Below, piece by piece: positions 17,404 through 26,742 of a stretch of DNA of 64,000 bases (the stretch's first letter is position 1; each line of letters opens with the position of its first letter). The DNA is from Microbacterium sp. LWO13-1.2 (GTDB lineage Bacteria > Actinomycetota > Actinomycetes > Actinomycetales > Microbacteriaceae), in contig NZ_CP151634.1 in NCBI RefSeq assembly GCF_038397725.1, positions 1,364,001-1,428,000 on the forward strand, in the 5' to 3' direction. The notes under the pieces were generated by a model. That model did no database searches. It was not told the DNA's origin and saw only the letters and a list, made by a program, of their open reading frames with translations. Made by a program: the position numbers and the translations under genes.

Positions 17404-19131
17404 GTGCTGGGAAAACTCCTCGTCCGCTATCTCTCTCGATATCGATGGCTGCTGCTCGGCGTGCTGGTGTTCCAGTTCCTCAGCGCCCTCGCAGCCCTGT
17501 ACCTCCCGCGTCTGAATGCCGACATCATCGACAAGGGCGTGGCACAGGCCGACACCGGCTACATCTGGCGCACCGGCCTGTTCATGCTGGCCGTGTCGTT
17601 CGGCCAGATCGTCGCATCCGTCATCGCAACCTACTTCGCCGCGCGTGCCGCCATGGGCGCCGGCCGTGACATCCGCGCCGACGTCTTCGCCAAGGTGAGC
17701 GGCTTCTCCGAGCGCGAGGTCTCGCAGTTCGGCGCCGGCTCCCTGATCACCCGCAACACGAACGACGTGCAGCAGGTGCAGATGCTCGCCATGATGGGCG
17801 CGACGATGTTCGTGACCGCACCGCTGCTCGCGATCGGCGGCATCATCATGGCCGTCACGACGAACGTCGGCCTGAGCTGGCTGATCGCGGTGTCGGTGCC
17901 GGTGCTGCTCATCGTCGCCGTGCTCATCATCAGCCGCATGGTGCCGCTGTTCCGCAGCATGCAGACGAAGATCGACACGATCAACCGGATCATGCGCGAG
18001 CAGCTGACCGGCGTCCGCGTCGTGCGTGCGTTCGTGCGCGAGGGCATCGAGGAAGAGCGCTTCCGTGGAGCGAACACCGACATCATGGTGGTCGGCCGCA
18101 AGATCGGCTCGCTCTTCGTTCTGCTGTTCCCGCTGTTCATGCTGATCCTCAACGTCACCGTCGTCGCGGTGATCTGGTTCGGTGGCATCGAGGTCAATGA
18201 GGGCACCGTCGAGGTCGGCACCCTGTTCGCCTTCATGCAGTACATCGGTCAGATCATGATGGGCGTCATCATGTCGAGCTTCATGGCGATGATGATCCCG
18301 CGTGCGGCAGTCTCCGCCGAGCGCGTCGGCGAGGTCCTCGACGCTGAGGCGGGCATGAGCCGCCCCGAGAACGGCGTCGTCGACTTCCCGACACCGGGCT
18401 CGGTGGCCCTCGACAACGTCGAATTCACCTACCCCGGAGCCGAGTCGCCGGTGCTGAGTGGCATCAGCTTCGCCGCGGAACCGGGTGAGACCGTCGCCAT
18501 CGTCGGCTCCACCGGTGCCGGCAAGACGACGCTCATCTCGCTCATCCCCCGCCTGTTCGACGTGACCGGCGGTGCCGCGTTCGTCGGCGGCACGGACGTG
18601 CGCGAGGCCGACGTCGAAGCCCTCTGGAAGAGCATCGGCCTGGTACCGCAGCGTCCCTTCCTGTTCACCGGCACTGTGGCATCCAACCTCCGCTACGGCC
18701 GGGAGGAGGCGACGGACGAAGATCTCTGGCACGCGCTCGAGATCGCGCAGGGGCGCGACTTCGTCGAGGAGATGCCGGATGGTCTGGAGTCACGCATCTC
18801 CCAGGGTGGCACGAACGTCTCGGGCGGACAGCGCCAGCGCCTGGCGATCGCACGCGCGATCGTGCACCAGCCGCAGATCCTCGTTTTCGACGACTCGTTC
18901 TCGGCGCTCGACCTCACCACGGATGCGCGCCTGAGGCAGGCGCTGTGGCGAGAGCTGCCGCATGTCACCAAAATCGTCGTCGCCCAGCGCGTGTCGACGA
19001 TCACGGATGCTGATCGCATCGTCGTCCTTGAAGGAGGAACAATGGTCGGTGTCGGCACCCACGAGGAGCTGCTCGAGACCAGCGAGACCTACCGTGAGAT
19101 CGTCGAGTCGCAGCTGGGGGTGGACGCATGA
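17404..19131 (+). CDS. ABC exporter half, degenerate ATP site partner
   Basis: The GTG at 17404 is chosen because AAGGAAG is 9 bases upstream; 575 residues is the normal size of an exporter half (six-helix membrane domain plus ATPase). Walker A is GSTGAGKTT at 368-376, signature VSGGQ is canonical at 472-476, but Walker B ends in FDD (D497 in place of the catalytic Glu) and the switch histidine is Gln (IVVAQRVST, Q528). This half therefore gives a weak Walker B/H-loop to one site. It works with the next gene, whose ATG overlaps its stop. The pair is like the heterodimeric multidrug or lipid exporters; cargo unknown. Confidence 0.93.
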   Translation: MLGKLLVRYLSRYRWLLLGVLVFQFLSALAALYLPRLNADIIDKGVAQADTGYIWRTGLFMLAVSFGQIVASVIATYFAARAAMGAGRDIRADVFAKVSGFSEREVSQFGAGSLITRNTNDVQQVQMLAMMGATMFVTAPLLAIGGIIMAVTTNVGLSWLIAVSVPVLLIVAVLIISRMVPLFRSMQTKIDTINRIMREQLTGVRVVRAFVREGIEEERFRGANTDIMVVGRKIGSLFVLLFPLFMLILNVTVVAVIWFGGIEVNEGTVEVGTLFAFMQYIGQIMMGVIMSSFMAMMIPRAAVSAERVGEVLDAEAGMSRPENGVVDFPTPGSVALDNVEFTYPGAESPVLSGISFAAEPGETVAIVGSTGAGKTTLISLIPRLFDVTGGAAFVGGTDVREADVEALWKSIGLVPQRPFLFTGTVASNLRYGREEATDEDLWHALEIAQGRDFVEEMPDGLESRISQGGTNVSGGQRQRLAIARAIVHQPQILVFDDSFSALDLTTDARLRQALWRELPHVTKIVVAQRVSTITDADRIVVLEGGTMVGVGTHEELLETSETYREIVESQLGVDA

Positions 19132-21368
19132 GCGAGCAGAAGCCGAAGAACCGCCGCGAGCGCACAGCGGCCGCCGGGGCCGTCGCTACCGTCGAACCGG
19201 AACTCACCGACGAGGAGAAGTACGAGGCAGAGCTCGCTGAGCAAGCCCGTCAGAACTCGGGCGACTGGGACAGCGTGGCGCCGGGCAAGGCCGACAACTT
19301 CGGCAAGAGCTTCGGGCGGATGATCGGGCTGCTGAAGCCCTCCGCCGTCTGGTTCGTGTTCGTGTCGATCCTCGGCGCCATCGGCGTCGTGCTCACAGTG
19401 GCCGCGCCCAAGGTGCTCGGCGAAGCGACGAACCTCGTCTACGCCGGGTTCATGTCGAACCAGCTGGCACAGCCGCAGGGCGACTTCCCCGGGTTCCCGG
19501 TCGGAACCCCGAAGGACGAGGTCGTCGAGCAACTGCGCCAGTTCGGACAGACCGACTTCGCCAACCAAGTAGCGGCACTGCGGGACTTCACCGTCGGCGC
19601 CGGCATCGACTTCGAGGCGATGCGCTGGATCATCACGGCGGTACTGGCGATCTACGTCGTCGCGGCGCTGCTGAGCTGGATCCAGGGCTACGTCATCAAC
19701 GTCATCATGGTGCGCACCATGTGGCGCCTGCGTGAAGAGGTCGAGGCGAAGATCAACCGTCTGCCACTGTCGTACTTCGACAAGGTGCAGCGCGGCGAGC
19801 TGATCTCGCGCGTCACGAACGACATCGACAACATCACCCAGACGATGCAGCAGTCGCTCTCCGGAGCGCTCACCTCGGTGCTCACCGTCATCGGCGTGCT
19901 GGTGATGATGTTCTCCATTTCGTGGCAGCTCGCGCTCGTCGCCCTGATCGCGCTGCCGCTGATGGGCGTGATCTTCGGTGTCATCGGCCCGCGTTCGCAG
20001 AAGGCCTTCGGCACCCAATGGCGCAAGGTCGGCCGCCTGAACGCGCGCGTCGAAGAGGCCTTCTCCGGTCACGCGCTGGTCAAGGTCTTCGGTCGCGAGC
20101 AGGACGCCCTGGACAAGTTCCAGGTCGAGAACGAAGAGTTGTACCAGGCCGCGTTCAAGGCGCAGTTCCTCTCCGGCATCATCATGCCAGCGATGACCTT
20201 CGTCGGCAGTCTCAGCTACGCCGCACTCGCCGTGCTCGGCGGCCTCATGGTGGCCAACGGCCAGCTGCGGCTCGGTGACGTGCAGGCGTTCATCCAGTAC
20301 TCGCAGCAGTTCTCCCAGCCGCTGGCGGAGCTCGGCGGTATGGCCGCGGTCGTGCAGTCGGGTACCGCATCCGCAGAGCGTGTGTTCGAGCTGCTCGACG
20401 AGGATGAGCAGGAGCCGGATGCCGATGACGCACCGGAGCTCGTCGACGGCAAGGGCGTCATCGAGTTCGAGAACGTCCAGTTCTCGTACACGCCGGAGCG
20501 TCCGCTGATCAAGGACCTCTCGTTCCGGGTGAAGCCGGGGCAGACGGTGGCGATCGTCGGACCGACGGGTGCCGGCAAGACGACGCTGGTCAACCTGATC
20601 ATGCGCTTCTACGAGCTCAGCGGCGGCCGGATCACCTTGGACGGGCAGGACATCGCGGAGATCACGCGCGACGACCTGCGCTCCCGCACCGGTATGGTCC
20701 TGCAGGACCCGTGGCTCTTCGCGGGCAGCATCCGCGAGAACATCCGCTACGGGCGTTCGACGGCCACCGACGAAGAGGTGCTCGCCGCAGCGAAGGCGAC
20801 GTATGTCGATCGCTTCGTGCACGCCCTGCCCGAGGGCTACGACACCGTGCTCGACGAGGACGCCTCCAACGTCTCGGCGGGTGAGCGTCAGCTCATCACC
20901 ATCGCGAGGGCGTTCGTCGCTCAGCCGTCGATCCTCATCCTCGATGAGGCGACCTCGGCGGTCGACACGCGCACCGAGTTGCTGCTGCAGCACGCGATGG
21001 CGGCGCTTCGCGAAGGACGCACCTCGTTCGTCATCGCGCACCGCCTGTCCACCATCCGCGACGCCGACCTCATCCTGGTGATGGAGCACGGCGACATCGT
21101 GGAGAAGGGCACGCACGACGAGCTCATCGCTGCGCAGGGGGCCTACTGGCGCCTGTACCAGTCGCAGTTCGAGCAGGCTGCGACCGACATCGACGCTGAG
21201 GAAGCCCTCACCGCGTCGACTCCGGTCGTCGTCACGGGTGACGCTGAGGAAGTAGAAGCAGAAGCTGCGCGGATCGGCGCCTCGGTCGGCGTCGGGATGC
21301 CGGCGGCCGAGGTTGCAGCCGCAGAGGCGATCCTCGAAAGCCCGGAGGCTCCTGACCGCAAGGCCTGA
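19128..21368 (+). CDS. ABC exporter half, catalytic partner with N- and C-extensions
   Basis: A 746-residue partner of the preceding half. Residues 1-65 are a charged cytoplasmic extension. After the first membrane helix (about 72-100) there is an external insert of about 60 residues (105-165) before helix 2. The ATPase has Walker A GPTGAGKTT, canonical Walker B ILILDEATSAVD and His switch FVIAHRLST, but its signature is VSAGE instead of SGGQ. So the weak signature faces the weak Walker B of its partner and the other site is complete, the known design of asymmetric exporters. An acidic 60-residue tail follows. A terminator closes the operon. Confidence 0.93.
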   Translation: MSEQKPKNRRERTAAAGAVATVEPELTDEEKYEAELAEQARQNSGDWDSVAPGKADNFGKSFGRMIGLLKPSAVWFVFVSILGAIGVVLTVAAPKVLGEATNLVYAGFMSNQLAQPQGDFPGFPVGTPKDEVVEQLRQFGQTDFANQVAALRDFTVGAGIDFEAMRWIITAVLAIYVVAALLSWIQGYVINVIMVRTMWRLREEVEAKINRLPLSYFDKVQRGELISRVTNDIDNITQTMQQSLSGALTSVLTVIGVLVMMFSISWQLALVALIALPLMGVIFGVIGPRSQKAFGTQWRKVGRLNARVEEAFSGHALVKVFGREQDALDKFQVENEELYQAAFKAQFLSGIIMPAMTFVGSLSYAALAVLGGLMVANGQLRLGDVQAFIQYSQQFSQPLAELGGMAAVVQSGTASAERVFELLDEDEQEPDADDAPELVDGKGVIEFENVQFSYTPERPLIKDLSFRVKPGQTVAIVGPTGAGKTTLVNLIMRFYELSGGRITLDGQDIAEITRDDLRSRTGMVLQDPWLFAGSIRENIRYGRSTATDEEVLAAAKATYVDRFVHALPEGYDTVLDEDASNVSAGERQLITIARAFVAQPSILILDEATSAVDTRTELLLQHAMAALREGRTSFVIAHRLSTIRDADLILVMEHGDIVEKGTHDELIAAQGAYWRLYQSQFEQAATDIDAEEALTASTPVVVTGDAEEVEAEAARIGASVGVGMPAAEVAAAEAILESPEAPDRKA

Positions 21369-21380
21369 CCTCCATCACGC

Positions 21381-21417
21381 AGACGCCCCACTCCGCATCG
21401 CGCGGGGTGGGGCGTCT
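21381..21417 (+). terminator. Terminator of the ABC exporter operon
   Basis: AGACGCCCCACTCCGC pairs with GCGGGGTGGGGCGTCT around a 5-base loop, 12 bases after the stop codon. Confidence 0.85.
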
Positions 21418-21482
21418 CGCGTTGTGCGGGTCCCCTGGGGTGTTGGGCGGCTGCCTCGTGCAGCTCCCTCAGGTGGCGCCTC

Positions 21483-21631
21483 GTTCGTGTGACACCTCGG
21501 GCCGGTATTCGGGTGTCATGGCGACCCGAGGTGCCAGATGAAGGGGCGCCAGTATGGGTGGCCCTGGTTCGTGTGGCACGTCGGGTCGGTACTCGGGCGT
21601 CATGGCGACCCGAGGTGTCAGATGAGAGGGC
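21483..21631. repeat. Two direct repeats of 65 bases, period 84
   Basis: Units 21483-21547 and 21567-21631 match at 57 of 65 positions by eye. Each unit has its own inverted arms (TGNCACNTCGGG and CCCGAGGTGNCA). The unit holds GTCATGGCGACCCGAGGTG unchanged. They fill the space between the exporter operon and the convergent carboxypeptidase gene. Small open frames here look accidental. Confidence 0.75.
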
Positions 21632-21661
21632 AGGGGAAGCGGATGCTGCAGGCGAGACCGG

Positions 21662-23221
21662 TCAGCGCTGAGCGGACTCGGCGATCCCGAACAGTTCGAG
21701 AGGGTGCGTCAGTCGCCACCACGGGCTCGGACCCGCGAGTTCATCGGCGAGGGTGAGCTTCGTCTCGGCGGTATTCAGCGGGCCGGTCGCCGTGAGCGTT
21801 CCGACCACGTCGCCGGCCGCCTGGGTGTCGCCCAGGTCGAGCTCGGGGGTCACTTCTGCGGTGCCCGCGTTCCAGAGGATGACGGCGGCATCGGCATCCG
21901 TCACGATCTTCGCCGACTCGCCCCACACCGTCTGCACTTCGCCGACGACAGTGCCCGCGGGCACCGTCGGCTTCTGCGTCTGCAGAGCTGCTTCGGCTTC
22001 GGCGAAGAGCGTGCGGGTCACGGCGAGGCGTTCGTCGTCGCCGTTCTGACCGAGGACGGCGGCGTAGAGCCGGACGGTGATGTCTCCGACCGGCACGTCC
22101 TTCGCCGTGAGGAGGTTGTAATACTCGAGGGTGCCTGTCTTGATGCCGACGACGCCCGCATCGGCGAGCATCCCGTTGCCGTTGGTCACCACGCCGACAC
22201 CCGGAATATCGACCGACTTCGTGCCGACGATGCTCGCGAACACCGGGTTCTCCATGGCGAGCTGCGCGAGCTTGACCAGCGCCTCCGGCGTCGCGGTGTT
22301 GCCCTCATCGAAGCCAGAAGGCGTCACCACGGTGATGCCTTCGAGTCCGCGTTCGCGCAGCCACACCTCGGCGGCATCGGCGAAGGCGCGTTCCGAGCCC
22401 CAGATCTCGTCGGACAGCCGGTCGATGTAGTTGTTGGCAGAACCCAGCAGAATGCCCTGCAGCATCTGGAACTCCGTCAACGTGCCACCGACGGGAACAT
22501 CCAGTGAGGACTGATCCGCGATCCGGTAATCCCAGTAGTCTTCGCTGTCCTGGAGAGTGAACGAGTACTCCGGGCCCTGCTCGCCGACGGCGAGCGGGAG
22601 CCTGTCCAGCACCATCAGGGTGCTGACGACCTTCGTGATGCTGGCGATGCCCGCTTCGTCCAGAGCGGAGGCGACCGCGCCGACGCCCTCGACGCCGACG
22701 GCCGCGCTGCCCTGCGTCGGCCAGGTGAGCGATGCGGGCGGTGCGGATGCCGCTTCGAACTCGACTGCCTGCACTGTCGGCGCGATCTCGTGCAGGGGCC
22801 ACAGCAACGTCGTTCCGGCATAGGCGGTGACGAGCCCTGCGAGGATCCCGAGCGGCACCAGCGTCTGCGGCTGGGCGAAACCGCTGCGCAGTCGGGCACC
22901 TTTCAAAAGGCTCGCGCCGTTCGCCGTTGCGATCGGGCCGTCGAGCGTCCCTGGCCGCGTCTCGTTCGCGATCGTCGCCGGATCGACCCAGGTCAGCGCG
23001 GTCGCGCCGCGTCCGGCATCGGCCCAGCGAGCGGGGGCGGTGGATTCGACTGCTCCGGATCCGGTAGTCGCAGCGACATCCGGCAGCGCGGGATCCGGCA
23101 ATCCAGCATCGGACAGTGCGGGCTCAGACAGTGCGGGCTCGGCCACCGCCGCGTCATCGATCGACGCGCGTGCGGCCGCCGCATCCGATCCCGTATCCGG
23201 GCGCGCGTCACGAAGGGTCAC
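21662..23221 (-). CDS. D-alanyl-D-alanine carboxypeptidase (peptidase S11) with long cytoplasmic arm
   Basis: It trims the last D-Ala from peptidoglycan stem peptides. The three penicillin-binding motifs are present: SITK (S194-K197), SAN (S261-N263) and KTG in VGIKTGTLEYY. A single membrane segment at about 120-141 places the enzyme outside; the first 119 residues are inside and rich in Pro/Ala/Asp with repeats of the type SEPALSDAGLPDPALPD. I choose the GTG at 23221 (519 residues) because TAGCGT stands exactly six bases before it; a GTG two codons earlier would overlap that box. It is a single gene, divergent from the thiamine transporter. Confidence 0.88.
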   Translation of the reverse strand: MTLRDARPDTGSDAAAARASIDDAAVAEPALSEPALSDAGLPDPALPDVAATTGSGAVESTAPARWADAGRGATALTWVDPATIANETRPGTLDGPIATANGASLLKGARLRSGFAQPQTLVPLGILAGLVTAYAGTTLLWPLHEIAPTVQAVEFEAASAPPASLTWPTQGSAAVGVEGVGAVASALDEAGIASITKVVSTLMVLDRLPLAVGEQGPEYSFTLQDSEDYWDYRIADQSSLDVPVGGTLTEFQMLQGILLGSANNYIDRLSDEIWGSERAFADAAEVWLRERGLEGITVVTPSGFDEGNTATPEALVKLAQLAMENPVFASIVGTKSVDIPGVGVVTNGNGMLADAGVVGIKTGTLEYYNLLTAKDVPVGDITVRLYAAVLGQNGDDERLAVTRTLFAEAEAALQTQKPTVPAGTVVGEVQTVWGESAKIVTDADAAVILWNAGTAEVTPELDLGDTQAAGDVVGTLTATGPLNTAETKLTLADELAGPSPWWRLTHPLELFGIAESAQR

Positions 23222-23227
23222 CTGCAC

Positions 23228-23233
23228 ACGCTA
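23228..23233 (-). promoter_or_regulatory. -10 box deciding the carboxypeptidase start
   Basis: TAGCGT, six bases before the GTG at 23221, as in other leaderless genes of the window. Confidence 0.5.
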
Positions 23234-23343
23234 CCGAATCATTCAAGGAATTCGCGGCGTATCCCGCCTCCGCGCCTGTGAAAGTCGTCCGCCGCGAGAG
23301 GGGAATCGGGCGGGCAGCGGCGAGAGTAAGATCGACAGCACAA

Positions 23344-23429
23344 CCACGGGAGTCCGGCGAGCCGGGCTGAGAGGGAGCGATCGCGCTTCGACCGTCGAAC
23401 CTGATCTGGGTCATGCCAGCGCAGGGAGG
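23344..23429 (+). ncRNA. TPP riboswitch (THI element)
   Basis: The conserved blocks are all seen in order: CCACGGGAGTCCGG, GGGCTGAGAGGG (the CUGAGA core at 23366), ACCGTCGAACCTGATCTGGG, then TCATGCCAGCGCAGGGAGG. The standard GGGTAATGCC is here GGGTCATGCC. The aptamer ends next to the ribosome site GGAGGAG 8 bases before the ykoE ATG, so thiamine pyrophosphate most likely blocks translation start. No separate terminator hairpin is seen. Confidence 0.95.
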
Positions 23430-23436
23430 AGTTCAG

Positions 23437-24081
23437 ATGAGTACATCCACGCCCACATCGGTGGCCACGTCCGAGGCAAAGGGCCTGCGTCGTCCTGAGA
23501 TCTGGCGCTGGCGCATCGTCGACATCGTCGTCGCCAGTGTCATCGGCGTCGCCGCCGGCCTGATCTTCCTGGCCTGGAACGTCGGTTATCTCGGCCCTGC
23601 AGCGTTGCTCGAACCGCTGCTTCCCGGTGTGCAGGGCCTGCTCGACGGGCCGTGGCTGTTCGCCGGTGTGCTCGGGGGCCTGATCATCCGCAAGGCGGGC
23701 GCTGCGATCTACACCGAGGTGCTCGCTGCGGTCGTGTCCGCACTCGTCGGCAACCAGTGGGGCGGGTTCCTCACGATCGAGGCCGGACTCGTGCAGGGGC
23801 TGGGCGCCGAACTCATCTTCCTGCTCTTCTTCTACAAGCGCTGGTCGTTGCCGGTCGCGGCGCTCGCCGGTGCCGGTGCGGCTCTTGCGGGAGGCATCAA
23901 CAACCTGATCCTCTGGTACGCGGGATCCGGCCCGACCTTCACCGTCGTCTACCTGATCAGCGCCGTGATCTCGGGCGCCGTCATCGCCGGCATCCTGTCC
24001 TGGGTGCTGGCGCGAGGCATCGCCGCCACCGGAGCCCTCGACAGATTCGGTTCCGGGCGCGAGGCGCGCGTCCGGGTCTGA
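23437..24081 (+). CDS. ykoE: ECF transporter substrate-binding component, YkoE type (thiamine precursor)
   Basis: A 214-residue integral protein with six likely helices, starting with a polar tail and RRPEIWRWRIVDIVVASVIG. The WNVGYLGPA loop, GNQWGGFLTIEAGLVQGLGAELIF and GINNLILWYAG are as in YkoE, the S component for hydroxymethylpyrimidine/thiamine. The TPP riboswitch directly upstream fixes the substrate class. ykoD begins one base inside its stop codon. Acts at the cytoplasmic membrane together with YkoC and two ATPase domains of YkoD. Confidence 0.92.
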   Translation: MSTSTPTSVATSEAKGLRRPEIWRWRIVDIVVASVIGVAAGLIFLAWNVGYLGPAALLEPLLPGVQGLLDGPWLFAGVLGGLIIRKAGAAIYTEVLAAVVSALVGNQWGGFLTIEAGLVQGLGAELIFLLFFYKRWSLPVAALAGAGAALAGGINNLILWYAGSGPTFTVVYLISAVISGAVIAGILSWVLARGIAATGALDRFGSGREARVRV

Positions 24082-25538
24082 TGAGCGCGAGTACCACCGG
24101 CCCCGCCGCCGTCGAGGCGCGCGGCTGGGGCTGGCGGCACGCGAGCCGTCTCGCCTGGGCGCTGGAGGAGATCTCCTTCCGCATCGACCCGGGGGAGCGG
24201 GTGCTCGTGCTCGGAGCATCGGGGTCGGGGAAATCGACCCTGATGCACGGACTCGCCGGCGTCCTCGGCGGCGACGAAGAGGGCGAGAGCACCGGTGAAC
24301 TGCTCGTCGACGGGGCGCCGGCGTCGGCCACGAGAGGCCGCAGCGGCCTGGTGCTGCAAGACCCGGATTCGCAGGTCATCCTCGCGCGGGTGGGCGACGA
24401 TGTCGCCTTCGGATGCGAGAACCTCGGTGTGCCGCGGCCGGAGATCTGGTCGCGCGTCGGCGCCGCACTGGACGCGGTCGGCCTCGACGTGCCCCTCGAC
24501 CGGCAGACGAAGGCGCTCTCCGGCGGGCAGAAGCAACGCCTCGCGCTCGCCGGCATCCTCGCGATGCAACCGGGGCTCGTGCTTCTCGATGAGCCGACGG
24601 CGAACCTCGATCCGCAGGGCGTCATCGAGGTGCGCGACGCGGTCGAGCGGATGCTGCAGGCGCAGCCGGCCACGCTGATCGTCGTCGAGCATCGCCTCGA
24701 CGTCTGGCTGCCGCTGATCACCCGGGTCATCGTGATCGGCCAGGGAGGCGTCGTGGCTGACGGCTCGCCGGACCGCGTGCTCGGCGTCGAGGGCGCTCGG
24801 CTCGCAGCCGACGGCGTCTGGGTGCCAGGATTCGCCCCCGTACCGCCGCCGCCCCCGCGCCGCGGACCTGGGGAACCGCTGCTATCGGCCCGAGACCTTG
24901 CGGTCGCACGGGTGAAGGGCAGACCGGTCGCCTCGGGCATCGACCTCGACGTGCGCGCCGGGGAGGTGCTGGCCATCACCGGGCCGAACGGTGCCGGAAA
25001 GTCGACGCTCGGGCTCACGCTCGCTGGACTCCTGCCGCCGGCCGCCGGCCGGCTCACGGCATCCGTCGCCCTGGCCTCCGACATCGGCGAGGAACCCATC
25101 CACTGGGCATCGCGCGACCTGCTGACGCGTATCGGCATGGTCTTCCAGGAGCCTGAGCATCAGCTGCTCGCCAAGACCGTACGCGACGAGCTCGCCGTCG
25201 GACCGCGCGCGCTCGGCATGGCGGAGGACGAGATCGCGGAACGCAGCGACGAACTGCTCACGCGGCTGCGGCTCGACCGCCTCGCGCTGGCAAATCCGTA
25301 CACGCTCTCCGGCGGGGAGAAGCGACGGCTGACGGTCGCGGCGGCTTTGGCGACCCGACCGCGCGTGCTCGTCCTCGACGAGCCCACCTTCGGGCAGGAT
25401 GCCCGCACCTGGGCGGAACTCGTCGCCATGCTCGCCGCCCTTCGCGACGACGGGACGGCGATCGTGACGATCACCCATGACGTCGATGTCGCGAGGGCGC
25501 TGCACGCCGAGCGCTTCGAACTGGGCGGTGCGGGATGA
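24081..25538 (+). CDS. ykoD: ECF transporter ATPase with two ABC domains, YkoD type
   Basis: The ATG at 24081 overlaps the ykoE stop. The 485 residues hold two ABC ATPase domains. The first has Walker A LGASGSGKST, signature LSGGQKQR and Walker B LVLLDEPTANLD. The second has GPNGAGKST, LSGGEKRR and VLVLDEPTFGQD. A proline-rich linker (PVPPPPPRRGPGE) joins them. This is the fused EcfA1/EcfA2 form of the YkoEDC system that imports thiamine precursor. Longer upstream frames are shadows of ykoE. Confidence 0.93.
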   Translation: MSASTTGPAAVEARGWGWRHASRLAWALEEISFRIDPGERVLVLGASGSGKSTLMHGLAGVLGGDEEGESTGELLVDGAPASATRGRSGLVLQDPDSQVILARVGDDVAFGCENLGVPRPEIWSRVGAALDAVGLDVPLDRQTKALSGGQKQRLALAGILAMQPGLVLLDEPTANLDPQGVIEVRDAVERMLQAQPATLIVVEHRLDVWLPLITRVIVIGQGGVVADGSPDRVLGVEGARLAADGVWVPGFAPVPPPPPRRGPGEPLLSARDLAVARVKGRPVASGIDLDVRAGEVLAITGPNGAGKSTLGLTLAGLLPPAAGRLTASVALASDIGEEPIHWASRDLLTRIGMVFQEPEHQLLAKTVRDELAVGPRALGMAEDEIAERSDELLTRLRLDRLALANPYTLSGGEKRRLTVAAALATRPRVLVLDEPTFGQDARTWAELVAMLAALRDDGTAIVTITHDVDVARALHAERFELGGAG

Positions 25539-26323
25539 CGGTCCTCGACTCGCATGCGCGCACGGGTGGGCTCGCGCAGATCAACCCGGTCGCCAAACTC
25601 GGCGTGAGCGCACTGATCGCGATCCCGCTGATCCTCACGCTCGATCCCGTATCGGCATCGACGGCCCTCGTCCTGGAGTGCGTGCTGTTCCTCTTCACGG
25701 GGATCGGCTGGCGCGAGTTCTGGGTGCGCACCTGGCCGGTGTGGCTCGCGGCTCCGCTCACCGGGCTCACGATCGTCCTCTACGGCGAGACGAGCGGCAC
25801 GGTCTACGTCGACTGGTTCGTGCTGCGCATCAGTGACGGCTCCCTCGCCTTGGCGCTGGCGACGATGCTGCGGGTGCTCGCGATCGCTCTGCCGTCGGTC
25901 GTGTTGTTCATCACGGTCGATCCGACCGACCTCGCCGATGGGCTGGCGCAGATCGTCCGCCTGCCCGCGCGTTTCGTGCTCGGCGCACTGGCGGGGCTGC
26001 GTATGGTCGGGCTCTTCATCGACGATTGGCGTGCGCTCGAGCTCGCCCGCCGGGCGCGCGGCGTCGCCGACCGAGGCAGGATCCGCCGCTTCTTCGGCAT
26101 GGCGTTCGCGCTCCTGGTGCTGTCGATCCGCCGGGGAGCGAAACTCGCGACGGCGATGGAAGCGCGCGGATTCGGCGCACCGGTGGCCCGCACGTGGGCG
26201 CGCGAATCGCGCTTCGGCTGGCGGGAATGGATGCTGCTGGCAGTCGGTGCCGCGATCTCCGCGCTCGCGATCGCCGCGGCCGTCGTCACCGGCGCCTGGA
26301 ACTTCATCCTCGGGCCGAGCTGA
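25535..26323 (+). CDS. ykoC: ECF transporter transmembrane (T) component, YkoC type
   Basis: A 262-residue EcfT protein with about five helices. The two cytoplasmic coupling motifs with the Ala-Arg-Gly signature are seen: ELARRARGVADRGR and MEARGFGAP. They dock on the ATPases. Its ATG overlaps the ykoD stop by four bases, so the three genes are one coupled operon under the TPP riboswitch. Confidence 0.92.
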   Translation: MTVLDSHARTGGLAQINPVAKLGVSALIAIPLILTLDPVSASTALVLECVLFLFTGIGWREFWVRTWPVWLAAPLTGLTIVLYGETSGTVYVDWFVLRISDGSLALALATMLRVLAIALPSVVLFITVDPTDLADGLAQIVRLPARFVLGALAGLRMVGLFIDDWRALELARRARGVADRGRIRRFFGMAFALLVLSIRRGAKLATAMEARGFGAPVARTWARESRFGWREWMLLAVGAAISALAIAAAVVTGAWNFILGPS

Positions 26324-26341
26324 CGCGAGCCACATCGGCTC

Positions 26342-26367
26342 CGATTCGGGAACATGTTCCCGAATCG
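26342..26367. terminator. Perfect 26-base palindrome, bidirectional terminator candidate
   Basis: CGATTCGGGAACA and its complement meet directly at ATGT. It lies 18 bases after the ykoC stop and 24 bases before the convergent DUF4190 stop. Confidence 0.6.
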
Positions 26368-26391
26368 CTCTGAGGGACCTGCGTCAGATCG

Positions 26392-26742
26392 TCAGATCCA
26401 CTGGTGCAGCACCAGAACGCCGATGAGGATGCACGTCAGTGCGAGTCCGACCCAGCCGAGCACGACTCCCGCGTCGGCGAGTCGGCGCCCGCCCTGGCGG
26501 CGCGCGGTGATCTGGCGACGAGAGGCATATCCGGCCGCGATTGCGACCAGCGGACCGAGAACGGGCACGAGGAAGACGACCCCGGCGAGGCCGCTGATCA
26601 ACGCCACGATGGCGAGTGTGTTCGTCTGAGCCGGCACGACCGTCTGCGAAGCGATATGGGTCGAGCGAGCCGGTTGCGGCCGGGGCGCACGTTCTTCGCC
26701 CCGGCGGCGGGCGGTATCTGCCCCCATGCGCGGGCCGGTCAT
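26392..26742 (-). CDS. DUF4190-like small membrane protein
   Basis: A 116-residue protein with a basic, Pro/Arg-rich N-terminus and two membrane segments at about 42-70 (TLAIVALISGLAGVVFLVP) and 90-113, joined by a short basic loop (YASRRQITARRQGGRRLADAG). This is the DUF4190 layout. Function unknown. Its ATG overlaps the stop of the next upstream minus gene. Confidence 0.75.
   Translation of the reverse strand: MTGPRMGADTARRRGEERAPRPQPARSTHIASQTVVPAQTNTLAIVALISGLAGVVFLVPVLGPLVAIAAGYASRRQITARRQGGRRLADAGVVLGWVGLALTCILIGVLVLHQWI

Noticed and set aside
21489..21756. Small plus-strand frames in the direct repeats
   Set aside because: They exist because the repeats lack stops; no ribosome site and no recognisable sequence.
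23652..24080. Long N-terminal extension of the ykoD frame through ykoE
   Set aside because: It reads the ykoE gene in another frame with Arg/Gly-rich composition; the ATG at 24081 is coupled to the ykoE stop and gives a normal two-domain ATPase.
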